Assembly: GCA_033032175.1 (NCBI GenBank)
Contig: CM065311.1
Span: 861,190-925,189, forward strand
Origin: Saturnia japonica
Taxonomy: Eukaryota; Arthropoda; Insecta; Lepidoptera; Saturniidae
Direction of reading: 5' to 3'
DNA: 64,000 bases
The position numbers and the translations under genes were made by a program. Positions within the stretch are counted from its first letter, which is position 1, and every line of letters starts with the position of its first letter. This document shows positions 11,409 to 22,954 of this stretch, one piece after another. The notes beneath the pieces are model-generated. The model worked only from the letters and a program-made list of their open reading frames with translations. It did no database searches and had not been told where the DNA came from.

Positions 11409-12700
11409 CAAGGTGTCCAGAAAGGGTATCGGGTATTTGTTTTCGCGCCATATTCGAAACGGGGCGTCTAAAGGGTGCGGGGAGGGGTTCGTGGCGTCCG
11501 CCATTTTGTGGAGTTTTAGTCACGATGGAACAGTACTCGGGGACGCATCGCGCATTTTGCGTACGAGCGTATTATCGTAATGGTGATTCAATAGTGACTG
11601 CTCAACGTCTCTATCGTGCGGAATATCGTACACGCCACGCGCCAAGTGACGATAGCATTAGGAAATGGATCAGGATGTTCGAGAATACAGGCGCGACAGT
11701 TAAAATTCAAAACTCTGGTCGTCCTCGTTCAGTTCGCAATGAAGAAACAATTGAAGAAGTTGAGGCGTCGGTTCGTCAAAATCCGTCTTTATCCATCCGA
11801 AAGCGAAGCCAAGCGTTGAACATCAAAAAATCGTCTTTACATTCGATTTTAAAGAAAGACTTACATCTAAAAGCCTATAAAATTCAATTGGTTCAAGAAT
11901 TGAATGATACGGACTATGCTAATCGACTGAATTTTGCGAACGAAATGCTGCAGCGATTTAACAACATACTGTTCAGTGACGAAGCAAATTTTCACCTGAA
12001 TGGTCATGTTAATAAGCAGAATTGTCGGTACTGGGCAGTGGAGAATCCGAGACGAAAGCATGAACGACCCCTGCATAGCCCAAAGGTCGTTGTTTGGGCC
12101 GCTATGTCTGCTAAAGGCATAATTGGTCCTTATTTTCATGAAGATCAACGAGGCCGAGCAATTAATGTGAATAGTGACCGTTATTGCGATATGTTGCGAA
12201 ATTTTTGTCCCAGAGTTGCAGGAGTTTGCAGGTTTCAACTCAAGAACGTGGTTCCAGCAAGATGGGGCCACTTGCCATACCTCAAATGACTCAATGGAAG
12301 TTGTTAACGAATTATTCCCTAATAAAGTCATTTCGCGAAGGGGTAACATCAACTGGCCTCCCAGAAGCCCCGACCTTAGCCCGCTTGACTATTTTGCATG
12401 GGGATACCTTAAAAGTAAGGCTTATCAAAACAATCCGACGAATCTAACCCAGTTAAAGCAAAACATCAGGTCAGAAATGGCAGCAATATCGATAGCTATG
12501 TGTCAACGTGTTATCGCCAATCTTCGTTTCCGTTTAGAAGAGTGCCAGCAACGTAACGGTCATCATTTGGATAACATCATCTTTTCCAAATAATTCTCCA
12601 ATTCATATGCTAATAATAAACAATAAACTTTTTTATTGCATACAAATAATTTTTGTTTCATTGAACTTACAAATACCCGATACCCTTTCTGGACACCTTG
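11409..12700 (+). mobile_element. Mariner-like DD41D transposon, nearly intact
   Basis: The ends 11409-11440 and 12669-12700 are perfect 32-base inverted repeats (outer bases caaggtgtccagaaaggg). They are flanked on both sides by TA (11407-11408 and 12701-12702), the duplication expected for the IS630-Tc1-mariner superfamily. The 1292-base element holds one transposase gene on the + strand, broken by a single frame change. Perfect ends and one lesion point to recent mobility. A decayed relative lies at 20017-21154. Confidence 0.93.
11525..12596 (+). pseudogene. DD41D transposase, single-base frameshift
   Basis: The start is the ATG at 11525 (MEQYSGTHR). The N-terminal half carries a helix-turn-helix region (SDDSIRKWIRMF, and SIRKRSQALNI further on). 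The first catalytic aspartate is in LFSDEANFHL. The frame is lost in a run of five T at 12202-12206, where one base appears to be missing. It resumes in the +1 frame as VPELQEFAGF, then WFQQDGATCHT (second aspartate), then WPPRSPDLSPLDYF (third). I count 41 residues between the second and third aspartates, giving DD41D and not the DD34D of classical mariners. The protein ends NIIFSK at 12593. No other lesion is evident. DD41D families have been described as a basal mariner group in insects, and this assignment rests on spacing only. Confidence 0.88.
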
Positions 12701-12702
12701 TA

Positions 12703-13211
12703 TTTCCAACAACGAACGTCTTTCGGATGAAATAATGAAAACTTTTCATTAAGTGATGATCACCAGCTAGCTGTACCATCACGGCTGCTTCGTACAATTA
12801 TTCTAATGGTTTGATGATTCTTTCAAAACTGTGTAAAAATAATATCATTGATTACTCTCCTATACAGTCGCGCGGGCCGGACGTTAGAGTGGCTATGACA
12901 ATGGGATGACTATCACAATGAAGGTGGCACAAAACAAAACACTTCCCTCAATCTAACTACACTTCACATATAAATGGCTTTTACAGTACACATCTCATTG
13001 CTGCCGCCGACTGCGATTTTCAAAACCTGGTAAATTATTACAGATATTTCTCATAAGTTTTCGAAATAAAACTGTTTTTATTCAAGACAAGTGAAACACA
13101 CTATCCGCTACATAATTCTTCGAAACAAATGATAAATAGTTATTTGTATATATTTACCGTTATTTTCCCATAACAGTTTTTTTATTGTCTGCCTTTTAAA
13201 ATTTATTATCG
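12703..13211. other. Gene-free spacer
   Basis: I see no gene or recognisable repeat, apart from the short GC-richer patch cagtcgcgcgggccggacg near 12866. Confidence 0.4.
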
Positions 13212-13740
13212 GCTAGATGTGCCCGCGGCTTCGTTCACATGGTCTACAAAATGCCATCAATCGGGCACATGCGCGAATCTTGCTCCCCGCTCCCGACTAT
13301 TTTAAAGACAAATATGCTTATTGTGGGTTATCCTTAGAAGGCTCCATGACTTTGTTGTATGTCTTTTTAATGTCTACAATTATGTTATACATTAATTTGC
13401 TATAATATCTCTTACGGTTTACTCAGTGTAAGCCATTTAAACGCCCGAATTGATTCACCATGACCAATTTTCTTTATTTGCCCGGAACCCTAATTCTTGT
13501 TCTAAAATAAAAGTAACCTAAGTTACTCCTTATAATCAGCTATCTACTAGTGAAAGTCCCGTCAAAACCTGTCCAACTGTTTCCAAGATTATCCGGAATA
13601 AACAGACAGAAATACAGACAAAAATTTAAAAAATTGGTTTATTGTTATAGGTCTCATATATACTTTCATATACATTTAGTAAAAAGCTGTTATATTGCAA
13701 TTACAAGCAGACACTTCAATTTTATTAATTGTATAGAAGG
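13212..13740 (-). repeat. Helitron-like repeat, near full length
   Basis: This is the longest copy of the family. On the - strand it begins about tctatacaattaataaaatt (starting TC) and ends …ccgcgggcacatctag (ending CTAG). Starting with TC and ending in CTAG without target duplication is the Helitron pattern. The inner body carries aacagacagaaatacagaca and the tatctactagtgaaagtccc motif shared by all copies. No Rep/helicase frame is present, so it is non-autonomous. Confidence 0.6.
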
Positions 13741-13764
13741 AGATTAAGTTTTTTTTAATAAAAG

Positions 13765-13905
13765 ACCTACAATAAAGTCAGCGAGTGTATGTCTGTCTGT
13801 CTGTTTATTCCGGGTAATCTCCGAAACGGCTGGACCGATTTTGACGGGACTGGTAGATAGCTGATTATAAGGTATAACTTAGGCTACTTTGGGTTTGTTG
13901 GTACC
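13765..13905 (+). repeat. Helitron-like repeat fragment, opposite orientation
   Basis: The string ctgtctgtttattccgggta, then atctccgaaacggctggacc and ggtagatagctgat, is the reverse complement of the central part of the preceding repeat. The two copies therefore stand head to head, 24 bases apart. Confidence 0.6.
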
Positions 13906-13970
13906 TCATTTTAATTTCATTGGCATTGGACCTTCAACTTCGAAGATACACCGGGGAACTTCTAAAATTT

Positions 13971-14283
13971 TCTTTTTTTTTTAGAACTGACTACACTGTT
14001 AGCCTTAGGGGCCCTATCCTAAAACAGAGCCGCTGCGGCTTTTACAGCTTCACCGGACTTGGGGGCGAGCGCTTAGGGCACTCAGCCGCGAAAGTTTGTG
14101 ACGACCCGCACGAGGGTGCCAGAGTGGCCGAACCTCGGCTCGGGTGGTCGTCGCGAATGCGAAAAGGTCGCGATCTAACTAATTCCCTAATCCTACGAGA
14201 ATTCGAACTAACTAACATATACTCATATGCACGTTCCCCTCTTCCTGGGAGGAAGGAGTGGACCATGCGTATGTGTATTTAAT
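13971..14283 (-). repeat. Poly(A)-tailed short retroposon
   Basis: On the - strand it starts near ttaaatacacatacgcatgg, contains ggaattagttagatcgcgac, cgaggttcggccactctggc and ctgtaaaagccgcagcggct, and ends gctaacagtgtagtcagttc followed by an A-run (the T-run at 13973-13982). Parts recur at 21541-21626, 24595-24660, 59400-59585 and 61500-61790, the last being the tail of a jockey-like element. It has no open frame. It is either a SINE or the mobile tail of that LINE. Confidence 0.72.
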
Positions 14284-15524
14284 AATCGGAATGGTAGTTT
14301 CTAAAAATTATTGAAGTTGCTTTTATTTTTTGTTAAAAATTGTCTTGTGTTAATTTTTTTTAACTCTTGTTTAATTGCAGTGAAGGAAAAACACTATAGA
14401 ATAACATAATGTAATTTCCATGCTTTGTATATACAAATAAGAAGTCATATATTATGTAGAAACTAGTTATATTTGAAATTTGAAAAATTCACGTTGTCAA
14501 GAAATCCAACAGTTTCTTAAGTTTGCAAGGCTAGCAATAAAATTTTACAGATAGTTGTACACAGTAAATACTAGGTTCTGACTTGTCCCAGTCACTTTGT
14601 CCTGAATGTGCGACGTAATATTATGGGGATGGGGGAGGCAGAGCAACAGGCTCCGGCTGATCAATGAACGGATCTCCCTCCCACCGCCCCGCGGTCTGCC
14701 GCCCCCCGCTTGCGCCGCACTTGTTGCGCGCACAACCAAACACAATGCAACTGTGTTACATGAACGTTTTATCACTCATCAACCTACTTCAACCTACTTC
14801 AGCGTTATCGACACGCTATGTCTCAGTTTAGATAGACAGTGGAGTATCCTATAACATTTTTTTAAATAATTATTTAAACATGATGTGCAAAAGAAACTAA
14901 TGATCGGTATACTATCAATAGAATATAGTTTTCAATTTTGATTTTTTGTATTAATTCAATAGAATAGGAATATCTCATTATATAGTTTAGGCAAATACCT
15001 ATTTGTAAATATAAATAATTTAGGCAAATGGTTAATTAAGTAGGTAACAATGAATTACATAATGGAAAAAGAATACCTATTTATGAGTGTAAGATAGGCT
15101 AAATTAAAACAAAAGGAGAAGATTGAGCTTTGTTTAAAATAAGTTCCAGCAGAGACAAGACGCTCAATATATCTGCTCGCGCCCAGATGGCGCTGACTCG
15201 TATCTGCTAAACTAAATATCAGCAACTGAAAACAACAAATTTAAATTATCATATAGCTAAAACGAACAAAAAAGTGGCAATTTTTATTTTTATTTTATTG
15301 GCATTGGACCCGCCATCTATCGCGTTCAAAGATAGCATAAAAACATTCGCCATAAAAAAAACACCTAGATCTACCGATTTTAAAATTTCTATTTTGAAGA
15401 AAATCTACACGTCCTGGCAATATTTATAAAAATGGCAAATTTTTTATGTATTGTACAAAAAGTCATAGACGAAAATCGGCAAAACGCAATTAATAAAAAT
15501 AATTTGGCAAAATTGAAAATAATC
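14284..15524. other. Gene-free spacer with one GC-rich patch
   Basis: Mostly A/T-rich. Bases 14605-14740 are strongly C/G-rich (for example ccaccgccccgcggtctgcc) and are open on both strands. I cannot connect them with a known protein, and a transposon origin is the simplest reading. The stretch 15290-15310 repeats the phrase ttttattggcattggaccc, also seen near 13915. Confidence 0.4.
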
Positions 15525-16300
15525 TTAATATATATAAATCTCGTGTCACAATGTTTGTCCTCAATGGACTCCTAAACCACTTAACCGATTATAATAAAAT
15601 TCGCACACCATGTGCAGTTCGATCCAACTTGAGAGATAGGAAAGTTTAAATCTCAAATTATAGTCGCAATTTTAATTTATTGCTAATTATTTGTCTGTTA
15701 TTATTTGACAGTCACAATTATCTATTAACTCCAAATGATTCTAACAGATGTCGATACCTTTCGACTGGGTTGAGTAAGTAATCAATAGATGGCGTTGCTA
15801 TGGTAAATCTACGAACGTGTCATATAGGCTACATTTTAACAGCATAATTACCACGTGTTGTTGACGCTATAAAATTAATTAAATTTATTTTGTAGTGAAC
15901 GAAATACCGTATAATTCAGCTAATTATTTGTCTGTTATTATTTGACAGTCACAATTATCTGTTAACTCCAAATGATTATAACAGATGTCGATACCTTTCG
16001 ACTGGGTTGAGTAAGTAATCAATAGATGGCGCTGCTATGGTAAATCTACGAACGTGTCATTTAAGCTACATTTTAACAGCATAATTACCACGTGTTGTTG
16101 ACGCTATAAAATTAATTAAATTTATTTTGTAGTGAACGAAATACCGTATAATTCAATTATTTCCACTTTTTAAATTTTTACATAAAACAAATTTCAGCTC
16201 CTTTAGAATAGTATTTATTATACGTGCCTATGACCCACCCTCTCTCTCTCTCTCTGTCACTCTTATATGACGCAGACGAAGTTGCGCGGGTCAGCTAGTG
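15525..16300 (+). mobile_element. Helitron-like element with internal duplication
   Basis: The 5' end (aatctcgtgtcacaatgttt, then ctcctaaaccacttaaccga) and the 3' end (acgaagttgcgcgggtcagctag) match the lepidopteran Helitron-like type. The inside contains a head-to-tail duplication of 237 bases (15682-15918 and 15919-16155) that differs at only a few bases. A (CT)n microsatellite at about 16238-16255 lies close to the 3' end. There is no coding capacity. Confidence 0.65.
15682..16155. repeat. 237-bp tandem duplication
   Basis: Two adjacent copies begin gctaattatttgtctgttat and end ccgtataattca. I see about six substitutions between them, for example ctattaactcc against ctgttaactcc, and ggcgttgct against ggcgctgct. 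Confidence 0.93.
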
Positions 16301-17700
16301 ACATATAATTATTTTTATAGCACCGCAAAAATATAAGACGTCATTATATAGACAAATTAACAACTGATTCGAAACACTTAGGGACATCTCGCGTCCTAGT
16401 AGGTAATGAACTACGGAGTAACATAATTATTTTGTATGGCTATTGTCAGTGCTCTTGTTTTATTTTGTCTCCGGTTCCAGTCAGTTTTCAAAGCTCCATA
16501 TGGAAAGCACAGAACACTATTACTCTTATTGAAAGCGAGTTCAATGTCTGCAAAGCGCTAGCATCCATAGGCTATGATAACCGCTTACCATCAGGCGGGC
16601 CGTACGAGCATTTGCACCTTAGTTATATTGTCATCGTATTGGAAAATTATCCAAACTCTTACTAAACACCTACACTTTATTTTTTATTGTACTAACACAG
16701 AGTAATGGCACTGCACCCAATAGTATAGGATCCCGGGATGGTTCGCTGGGTGCTCTCTGTCGTACGTATTCACTCGCAGCAATATTTCACTTTTTTAAAC
16801 TCGACAACCGGAAGTCTGGACTGATTTTTGTCTTCGTAATGAAATAATCTTTACTTTAACATAACTTTTATTCATTAACCAGACCAGTGCAAGTTACTAA
16901 TATCGATTTACCTGTTTATAGCTGCCTACCCAAAGGTTGTGACGGGAAAAAAATAGTCAACCTAACGTTTGCATATTCTATAGGCTTCATACTTTCGATT
17001 GGTATGAAATTTGTCCATAAACCAAACCAGTGAAATGTTTAAAAAAAATTAAATTGTTAATTAATAATATTCTGGACTGAAATTTTTTAGTCAACACATT
17101 TGCGATATATTTATTGACATATTTAATTTTATATAAAATACTTTTCATCCATTGACCAGCTCGGTAAAAGTAGTCATGAGGACTGCCGACAGAAGTGAAA
17201 ACTTAAAACTATAAACATTTTTCCTAAACTTCATATGATAGAATTAACAATAATAATATAAGTAACTATTAATAATATTAATAATAGAATTAAGAAAATA
17301 CAAATATAATTAAAAATAAGAAATAATAACTTTGTAAAATATAAATGTGTAACATAAAAAAATATTTTTTTATAATCGTTAACACGTCACGTGACCATGT
17401 CGATGACGAATTACATTTGAATTGACTCCCCATCCAAACCTTTCTACAGAAGTTTTCACTTCAATAGAACATGTCATAGTGTTGAAAACTTACATGAAAG
17501 TTATTAGAGTTCCCGAAAACATTGTTAATAAAATGTTAAACAATTTTCAACGTATCTGGGAAATTTATTACAATTTTAGAATGGGGAAAAGGGATTCTTA
17601 TCCTGAGATAAGAATTTTAAAGTATTTTAATTGTATACACAAATCAGGATTATTAATTATTAAATAATAGACAACTATTCACTCAGAAATATTATTCAAT
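16301..17700. other. Gene-free spacer with a LINE tail
   Basis: Bases 16495-16630 carry the LINE tail phrases ccataggctatgataaccgc and ttaccatcaggcgggccgta. The remainder is A/T-rich, and bases 17240-17330 are made of aat/aata-like low-complexity sequence. No gene is visible. Confidence 0.45.
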
Positions 17701-17704
17701 AAAG

Positions 17705-17895
17705 ATGTTAAGTGGCGATATGGCCAAAGATGATAGAAGCCCAGTGAAAGGACTGGCTCTCAAATAGAACTGCAGGAATTCACCTATAGGTGCTTGGCTA
17801 CTGATTTTCAATTCAACTGTAGTGGCTAGCCAGGCGGGAAAAGGAAAATGCCTTACGACCATACTATGGTTCCATCACGATTTTTTCTTTCACAG
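17705..17895 (-). repeat. SINE family B fragment
   Basis: Read on the - strand, it contains a degenerate gatggaaccatagtatggtc, then cctggctagccactacag, then ttggccatatcgccacttaa. These follow the order of the SINE at 53268-53594. The tRNA-like head is missing. Confidence 0.55.
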
Positions 17896-18599
17896 TAGTA
17901 GGCTGTGGCTAATTATACCACTAAAACCATCATTGCTTTTATTTTAATTTTTTATTATATATAAAACCACATCATAGGAATAAAATATATCATGATAGTA
18001 AAAAGATATTTACCTAATTTTTACTGCATAAAGTTTTATTTCAATAGTTATTGTGAGTGTTACTGTAAAAATCAGTTGATCCATAGCGATGTAAAGAAAT
18101 GTCTTTAACTAAAGAGATTCAACACGCCTGAATTACAAGCTATTTAGCTTATTTTTCCTTTACCTTTTCCAAGGAAAAGATTTTCCTCGTTGAAAAGTAA
18201 CCGCGCTTTAGACTATTGGTATTCCATAAGCGATGAGGGTGTAATAAACGCTTGGTTATTATGCACCCCTCTGTAACTACGTAGGTACAGTGAACACCAT
18301 TAACTCGTTGACTTATACAGACACTTTAATTCTTTCAAGATATGTAGGTGATTGTATGAAATTTCCTTATTTAATCACAAAAACGAAACACGTGAACAAC
18401 ACACCAAATAAACGAACAATACACCACGCTAGCCATAACGCTTTTTCTTAATACGCAGGCGCACATTCGCGTACTAACACACGTACAAAGAGAATACCGA
18501 AATAATAGGTAACACCGTATAATGTATTCTATCTCATTCTTTCGCAGGCTAAATCCTATAGATTTATGTGTTTATCTCTTTGTAGTATCGCTTTTTAAG

Positions 18600-18827
18600 G
18601 TTTTCTAAGCGCAACTGTTATGCTCGAGGTCCTGTGATCGATTCCCAGGTCGAGCAGTGTTATTGGGTTTTCTATTCTCAGTAGCAATTCGAAGTTTGTG
18701 CCCGATTAATGGTAATGGATCGCCTCCTATTACATGGGACCTAAAAAAACATATCCGGCGAACTCTGGGTGTACATTAGTACACCTTTATCCCTTCAGGG
18801 ATACAGGCGTCGTGGTATGTTATGTTT
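18600..18827 (+). repeat. tRNA-derived SINE
   Basis: Box B (gatcgattcccaggtcgagc) and the shared body (gcccgattaatggtaatgg, then gggtgtacattagtacacct) are present, ending tggtatgttatgt. The first part of the head is degenerate. Confidence 0.8.
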
Positions 18828-18984
18828 TTTGTTTAATCAAGTTTCAAATCACAACATTACTAAAGCAGTTTTCATTTCAAAATACTATGCGTTTTGATAC
18901 AAGAAGATGAGATTATCAACTATGTATTTTGCGTACAAATTCAGTAAAAAAATGTACGATCGGAAAAACAAATTATCTATCCCA

Positions 18985-19253
18985 ATATACATATTATAAA
19001 GAGGAAAGATTAGATTTTTTGTTTGTAATGGATAAACTCAAAAACTAATGGACCGATTTTAAAAATTCTTTCACCAATACGAAGCTACAGTAACAGCGAG
19101 TAACATAGGCTTTATTAGAATTTGAAAAATTAATTTATTTCATATAAAAATGTCGATAGTTTTACACAACGTAAAAAATGCCTACACGGATGCTATGGCG
19201 ATGTTTGTCGTATAAAATTAAAACGGGTGAAACCGTGGGGCACAGCTGGTACA
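18985..19253 (+). repeat. Helitron-like repeat
   Basis: The start (acatattataaagaggaaag) and end (cgggtgaaaccgtggggcac followed by agctggta) match the other Helitron-like family in Lepidoptera. The sequence between is short and non-coding. Confidence 0.5.
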
Positions 19254-20016
19254 TTAATAAAATACAAAGGCGACAATCAAATATAATTTAATTGGAATTA
19301 AATGAAAATAACATTTTGTCAAAAATCATTAAATAAATCTATTGTAGGGTTAGAATATTATAATTGAATAAATCATAATGGCATATTTTATAAATTTTTA
19401 ACTCATTCGATTGACCAAAACTCGACGTAGGGTCAATTTACTGCCTAATTTCTTCTTGCTATAACAAATATTTTATTTAACGTAGACACCATAGACCAAT
19501 AACCAGAGGGTAGACACTTAAACTAAATATTTGTTTTTGTTGCTGGCAGTACAATTTTGACAAATGATTATTTTTTCATTTGAAACGCCTAATAAATCGA
19601 CTTAACGATATATTCACTCCGACCACGAATATAATTAACGTTATTAAAGATAATGTGTTTACCTAAGTAATTATAATAAATTATTAGCGTCGGCAACTGT
19701 ACCACACGAGGAAAAAGTCATACAGCACATATTGCAATTGACAATATTCGACATTCTACACAATATTGCCAGTTAGGTCGGTGCGTCGAGTCGTAACATT
19801 ACTTTTAACGTCCGTGTTTACTACTGTGAAAACCACTTTTGTCTGTAGCCGTTATATTTCAACAATAGAGGTATCCTGTAATCCAGCTACAATGTTGCGT
19901 TCAATATGGAGTACCTAACCTATCTGCAACGGAAAAGCATAATTTATTACATACTAAGTTTTGCCCGCTATTTTGTTCCCTTTTTTAAGAAACTATTTTC
20001 TCGTCATCTAAGGTGA
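19254..20016. other. Gene-free spacer
   Basis: No gene is visible. The phrase ggcagtacaattttgacaaa (about 19545-19565), then tttcatttgaaacgc, is repeated around the inverted-repeat element at 41287-41826. This suggests the two sites share an older repeat. Confidence 0.4.
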
Positions 20017-21154
20017 ACTGGTGGCCCAGAGAGAAATGCACTTTTGGTTTCGCGCGCATTTTTAAATGACAAAATCGAATGGCCCTAGGAGAGCAGCGTG
20101 CGTTTTGTGTCCGCGCATTTTATGAGAATGCTTGATCTTATGAGACTGTTCGACGGCTTTACCGTGTTGAATACGAGTTGCGGCCCATCAGTAAGTGTCC
20201 AAGCACTAATTTAATAAATCAATGGATTGAAAGATTCAAAAGGACAGGATCGACGCAAAAAATGCGGCCTCGGGGTCGTCAAAGAGTATCACGAACCGAT
20301 GAAAACATTCAGCGTGTTCGAGAATCTATACGCGCGAATCCACGAATGTTCGAGCGCAAACGTTCATCGGTTTTGGGAATTTCTAGATCGACCCTGCAGC
20401 GAATTTTGCGCCTTGAATTGAAATTACATCCATAAAAGATGCAGCTAGTGCAGCTAAACAACTAAAGGCAGCAGACTTCGAATCGAGATTGAAATTTGCA
20501 AATGAAATGCACAATGAATTGAATAATTTCAATAACATTATTTTCTCGGATGAAGCCTACTTTTACATTAACGCATTTGTAAATAAGTAGAACTGTAGAT
20601 ATTGGGCAGCAGGAATCGTGCAGACAATCGTGGCCAAGCTGTGACCGTCAATTCAGAGCGCTATACGGGCATGCTGAGAAGTTTTTTGATTCCAAATCTG
20701 CAATAATCTTGAGGCTATAACAGGAACACTTGGTTCCAGCAAGATGGGGCTACATGTCACACTTCAAATGAGAGCATCGCCGTGGTAAGAGATATGTTCC
20801 CACGAAAGTTATTTTCACGCAGGGGTGACATCTCCTGGCCACCAAGAAACCCCGATCTCACTCCAGCAGACTTCTTTTTGTGGGGTTACCTAAAGAGCAA
20901 AGTGTACTCTAATAATCCAACAACTCTGCAGCAACTAGAGCTAAATATTCGGCAAGAAATGGAATCCATTTTAAGAGAAATTGTAACGAAAGCTTTCCAA
21001 AATTTTGATGCCAGATTGGAAGAATGCTGTAACCTTATAGGACACCATTTAGACGATGTAATTTTTAAAAAAAACTAATTTAATTTAATTATCTTTAAAA
21101 TTGTATTATATCAAAGTTCTACTCAAAAGTGCATTTCTCTCTGGGCCACCCTGT
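20017..21154 (+). mobile_element. DD41D mariner-like transposon, decayed
   Basis: Inverted ends (ggtggcccagagagaaatgc, left at about 20019; reverse complement near 21124-21150) bound about 1.14 kb. The right end is followed by TA; the left TA is lost. The transposase gene inside is related to the one at 11525 but has different end sequences, so it is a separate family. Confidence 0.85.
20100..21078 (+). pseudogene. DD41D transposase, multiply broken
   Basis: Open pieces are 20178-20435 (helix-turn-helix part; NLINQWIERFKRTGS and RSSVLGISRSTLQRI) and 20782-21078. Between them other frames give NNIIFSDEAYFYIN with the first aspartate, followed by an in-frame TAG at 20588-20590. A large part of the middle is deleted. 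The C-terminal part holds WFQQDGATCHT and WPPRNPDLTPADFF, again with 41 residues between the second and third aspartates, and ends DVIFKKN. Confidence 0.85.
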
Positions 21155-21531
21155 ATATTACCTATCAAAATGTGGGTGCTAGTATTTTTAATTAATTGTC
21201 TTTCATTTTAAGCGACATGTTGCAACGACTCACACTCAAAAACCATTCACCATACTCTTTTTTCTGTAGTGTCTACATCACCACTTTGTTAGAACACTGA
21301 AGATTGGAAAATATTACGAAGTCAGGCCATATAGGACGTGCATTCAGAGGCCATAATAATTAAAAATGAAGACCAGAAGCGTAGACAGACAGAGCGAGTA
21401 ATCTAAAACCTAGCTTACGCTAAAGCAACATCATGTGGCTATGACGCGCCGCGCGCCGCATTCTACAAATTGTACATACAACATCGCACCACAATGTTTG
21501 AATATTTTTTCTCGACTTCATTTGTTAGTGT
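21155..21531. other. Gene-free spacer
   Basis: I see no gene and no named repeat in this stretch. Confidence 0.4.
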
Positions 21532-21540
21532 CACTTGCAA

Positions 21541-21626
21541 TTTTTTTTTTTTTTTAGATCTGACTACACTGTTAGCCTTAGGGGCCCTAAAGCCGCTGCG
21601 CTTTTTACAGCTTCACCGGACTTGGA
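21541..21626 (-). repeat. Severely 5'-truncated poly(A) retroposon
   Basis: Only the last 70 or so bases of the retroposon seen at 13971-14283 are present, plus its tail (T-run 21541-21555 on the + strand). The insertion is flanked by an exact 9-base duplication cacttgcaa (21532-21540 and 21627-21635). This proves retroposition by the LINE machinery and fixes the 3' end of this repeat family. Confidence 0.88.
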
Positions 21627-21635
21627 CACTTGCAA

Positions 21636-22950
21636 ATCCAGAACCGCTTTTTTTATTGCCTATTTTGTCGATAGTGTTGCCTATGAAATGCATCATCTTT
21701 TCAGCTAATATTTTGTTGAATGACTGACTTCGCCAATGTTAAGAGACTTTTTTTCATCTATTATTAACATAAAGACCTGCTAGAGAAATAGATTCTGTAC
21801 AGTCACTCCACAAAGATTGTTGCGTACCGTACCTACTAAAAGATTAATTGAAAAAAAGAAGGGGCATCCGGGCTGTGAACATTTAACCTTAAATAAATAA
21901 GTTCTTCTGTAGATTAATCTTTGATTTACCTCATTTTAATCTTCAAAAATCTGCTTATCGTGAACGTTAGGTAAATCTATCGAAAGTTCAATTTACAGCC
22001 TACCAATTTTTGGCACTCCATCCATTGATTTCCTAAAATTCAAGTTGACAGTCCTGTTGACGCATGAAAATGTCGCACGGAATCTATCGGGTTTGGATAC
22101 AAGTGCGACGCGTCGACGCGCGACGCCGACGTCGCGTCATGCCACATGCCACAAGGTGCTGTTTTGCTTCACGAGTCTTGCCAAAACTTACTTCATTAAT
22201 TTTTTATTTTTGAGGCATGCGGCATTGTGGCCTAAGGATGTGAAAAAAAAATCGTTTTTTAAATCGATTTTCTAATTTTAAAAAATCATTTATTGAAAAA
22301 TAGTTTTTTTTTCACTGTCGTTTTTTTTTTTTGATGAATCTAATGTCATTTTTTTGTGTAATGAGGTATTTAATAACCCTTCTGTACTTTTAAAACGGCG
22401 TTAAATTTACCAAAACTGTTATTTCCAAATTCTTTGCCAACAGAGATGTGGTAATTTGTTTTTATATATTTGTATACTTAATTGTTGTTGATTTTATTAC
22501 TGACTGATGATTATTACTGTACTGTACTGATTATTTGATTAATAAAGTGATGATTTTGAATATTTCAGGCGTATAATTCAATTTCTTAAAAACAATCGAT
22601 TATTTATTTAAATAAAATTGATTATTTTTTAATCAATTTTATTTCTTTACAAAATAATAGATTTTTAAAAAATAGATTTTTTTTTAATTACATCCCTATT
22701 GTGGCCACAGAACACTATTACTCCTAGCGGAGATTGTGGCATGCTACAATGGCAATGGCAGAAATGGCATTAATTTTAACCCCACAAATAACATGATTCG
22801 ACTTAAGAACACAGGAAATGTATTTCACTTTACTTTTAGCTTTGACTTTTGAGTACATAGTACTATTATATTTTGATTTATGGAAGATTATTTTTTCATT
22901 TACGGTTTTATTTTCTTTTTCCCTATTCGTACGACTTTTTCTGTCTGCAG
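21636..22950. other. Gene-free low-complexity stretch
   Basis: Bases 22100-22140 are a CpG-rich simple tract (gcgacgcgtcgacgcgcgac and neighbours). Bases 22230-22700 are very T/A-rich with repeated aaatcgatttt-like phrases. No gene is visible. Confidence 0.45.
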
Positions 22951-22954
22951 AATA

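Noticed and set aside
11235..11580. Open frames on both strands around the left end of the DD41D element
   Set aside because: They cross the transposon boundary at 11409 and only part of the longer + frame corresponds to the transposase. The upstream extension is chance.
14545..14854. GC-rich open frames on both strands
   Set aside because: They are equally open on both strands with no recognisable domain. Composition alone explains them.
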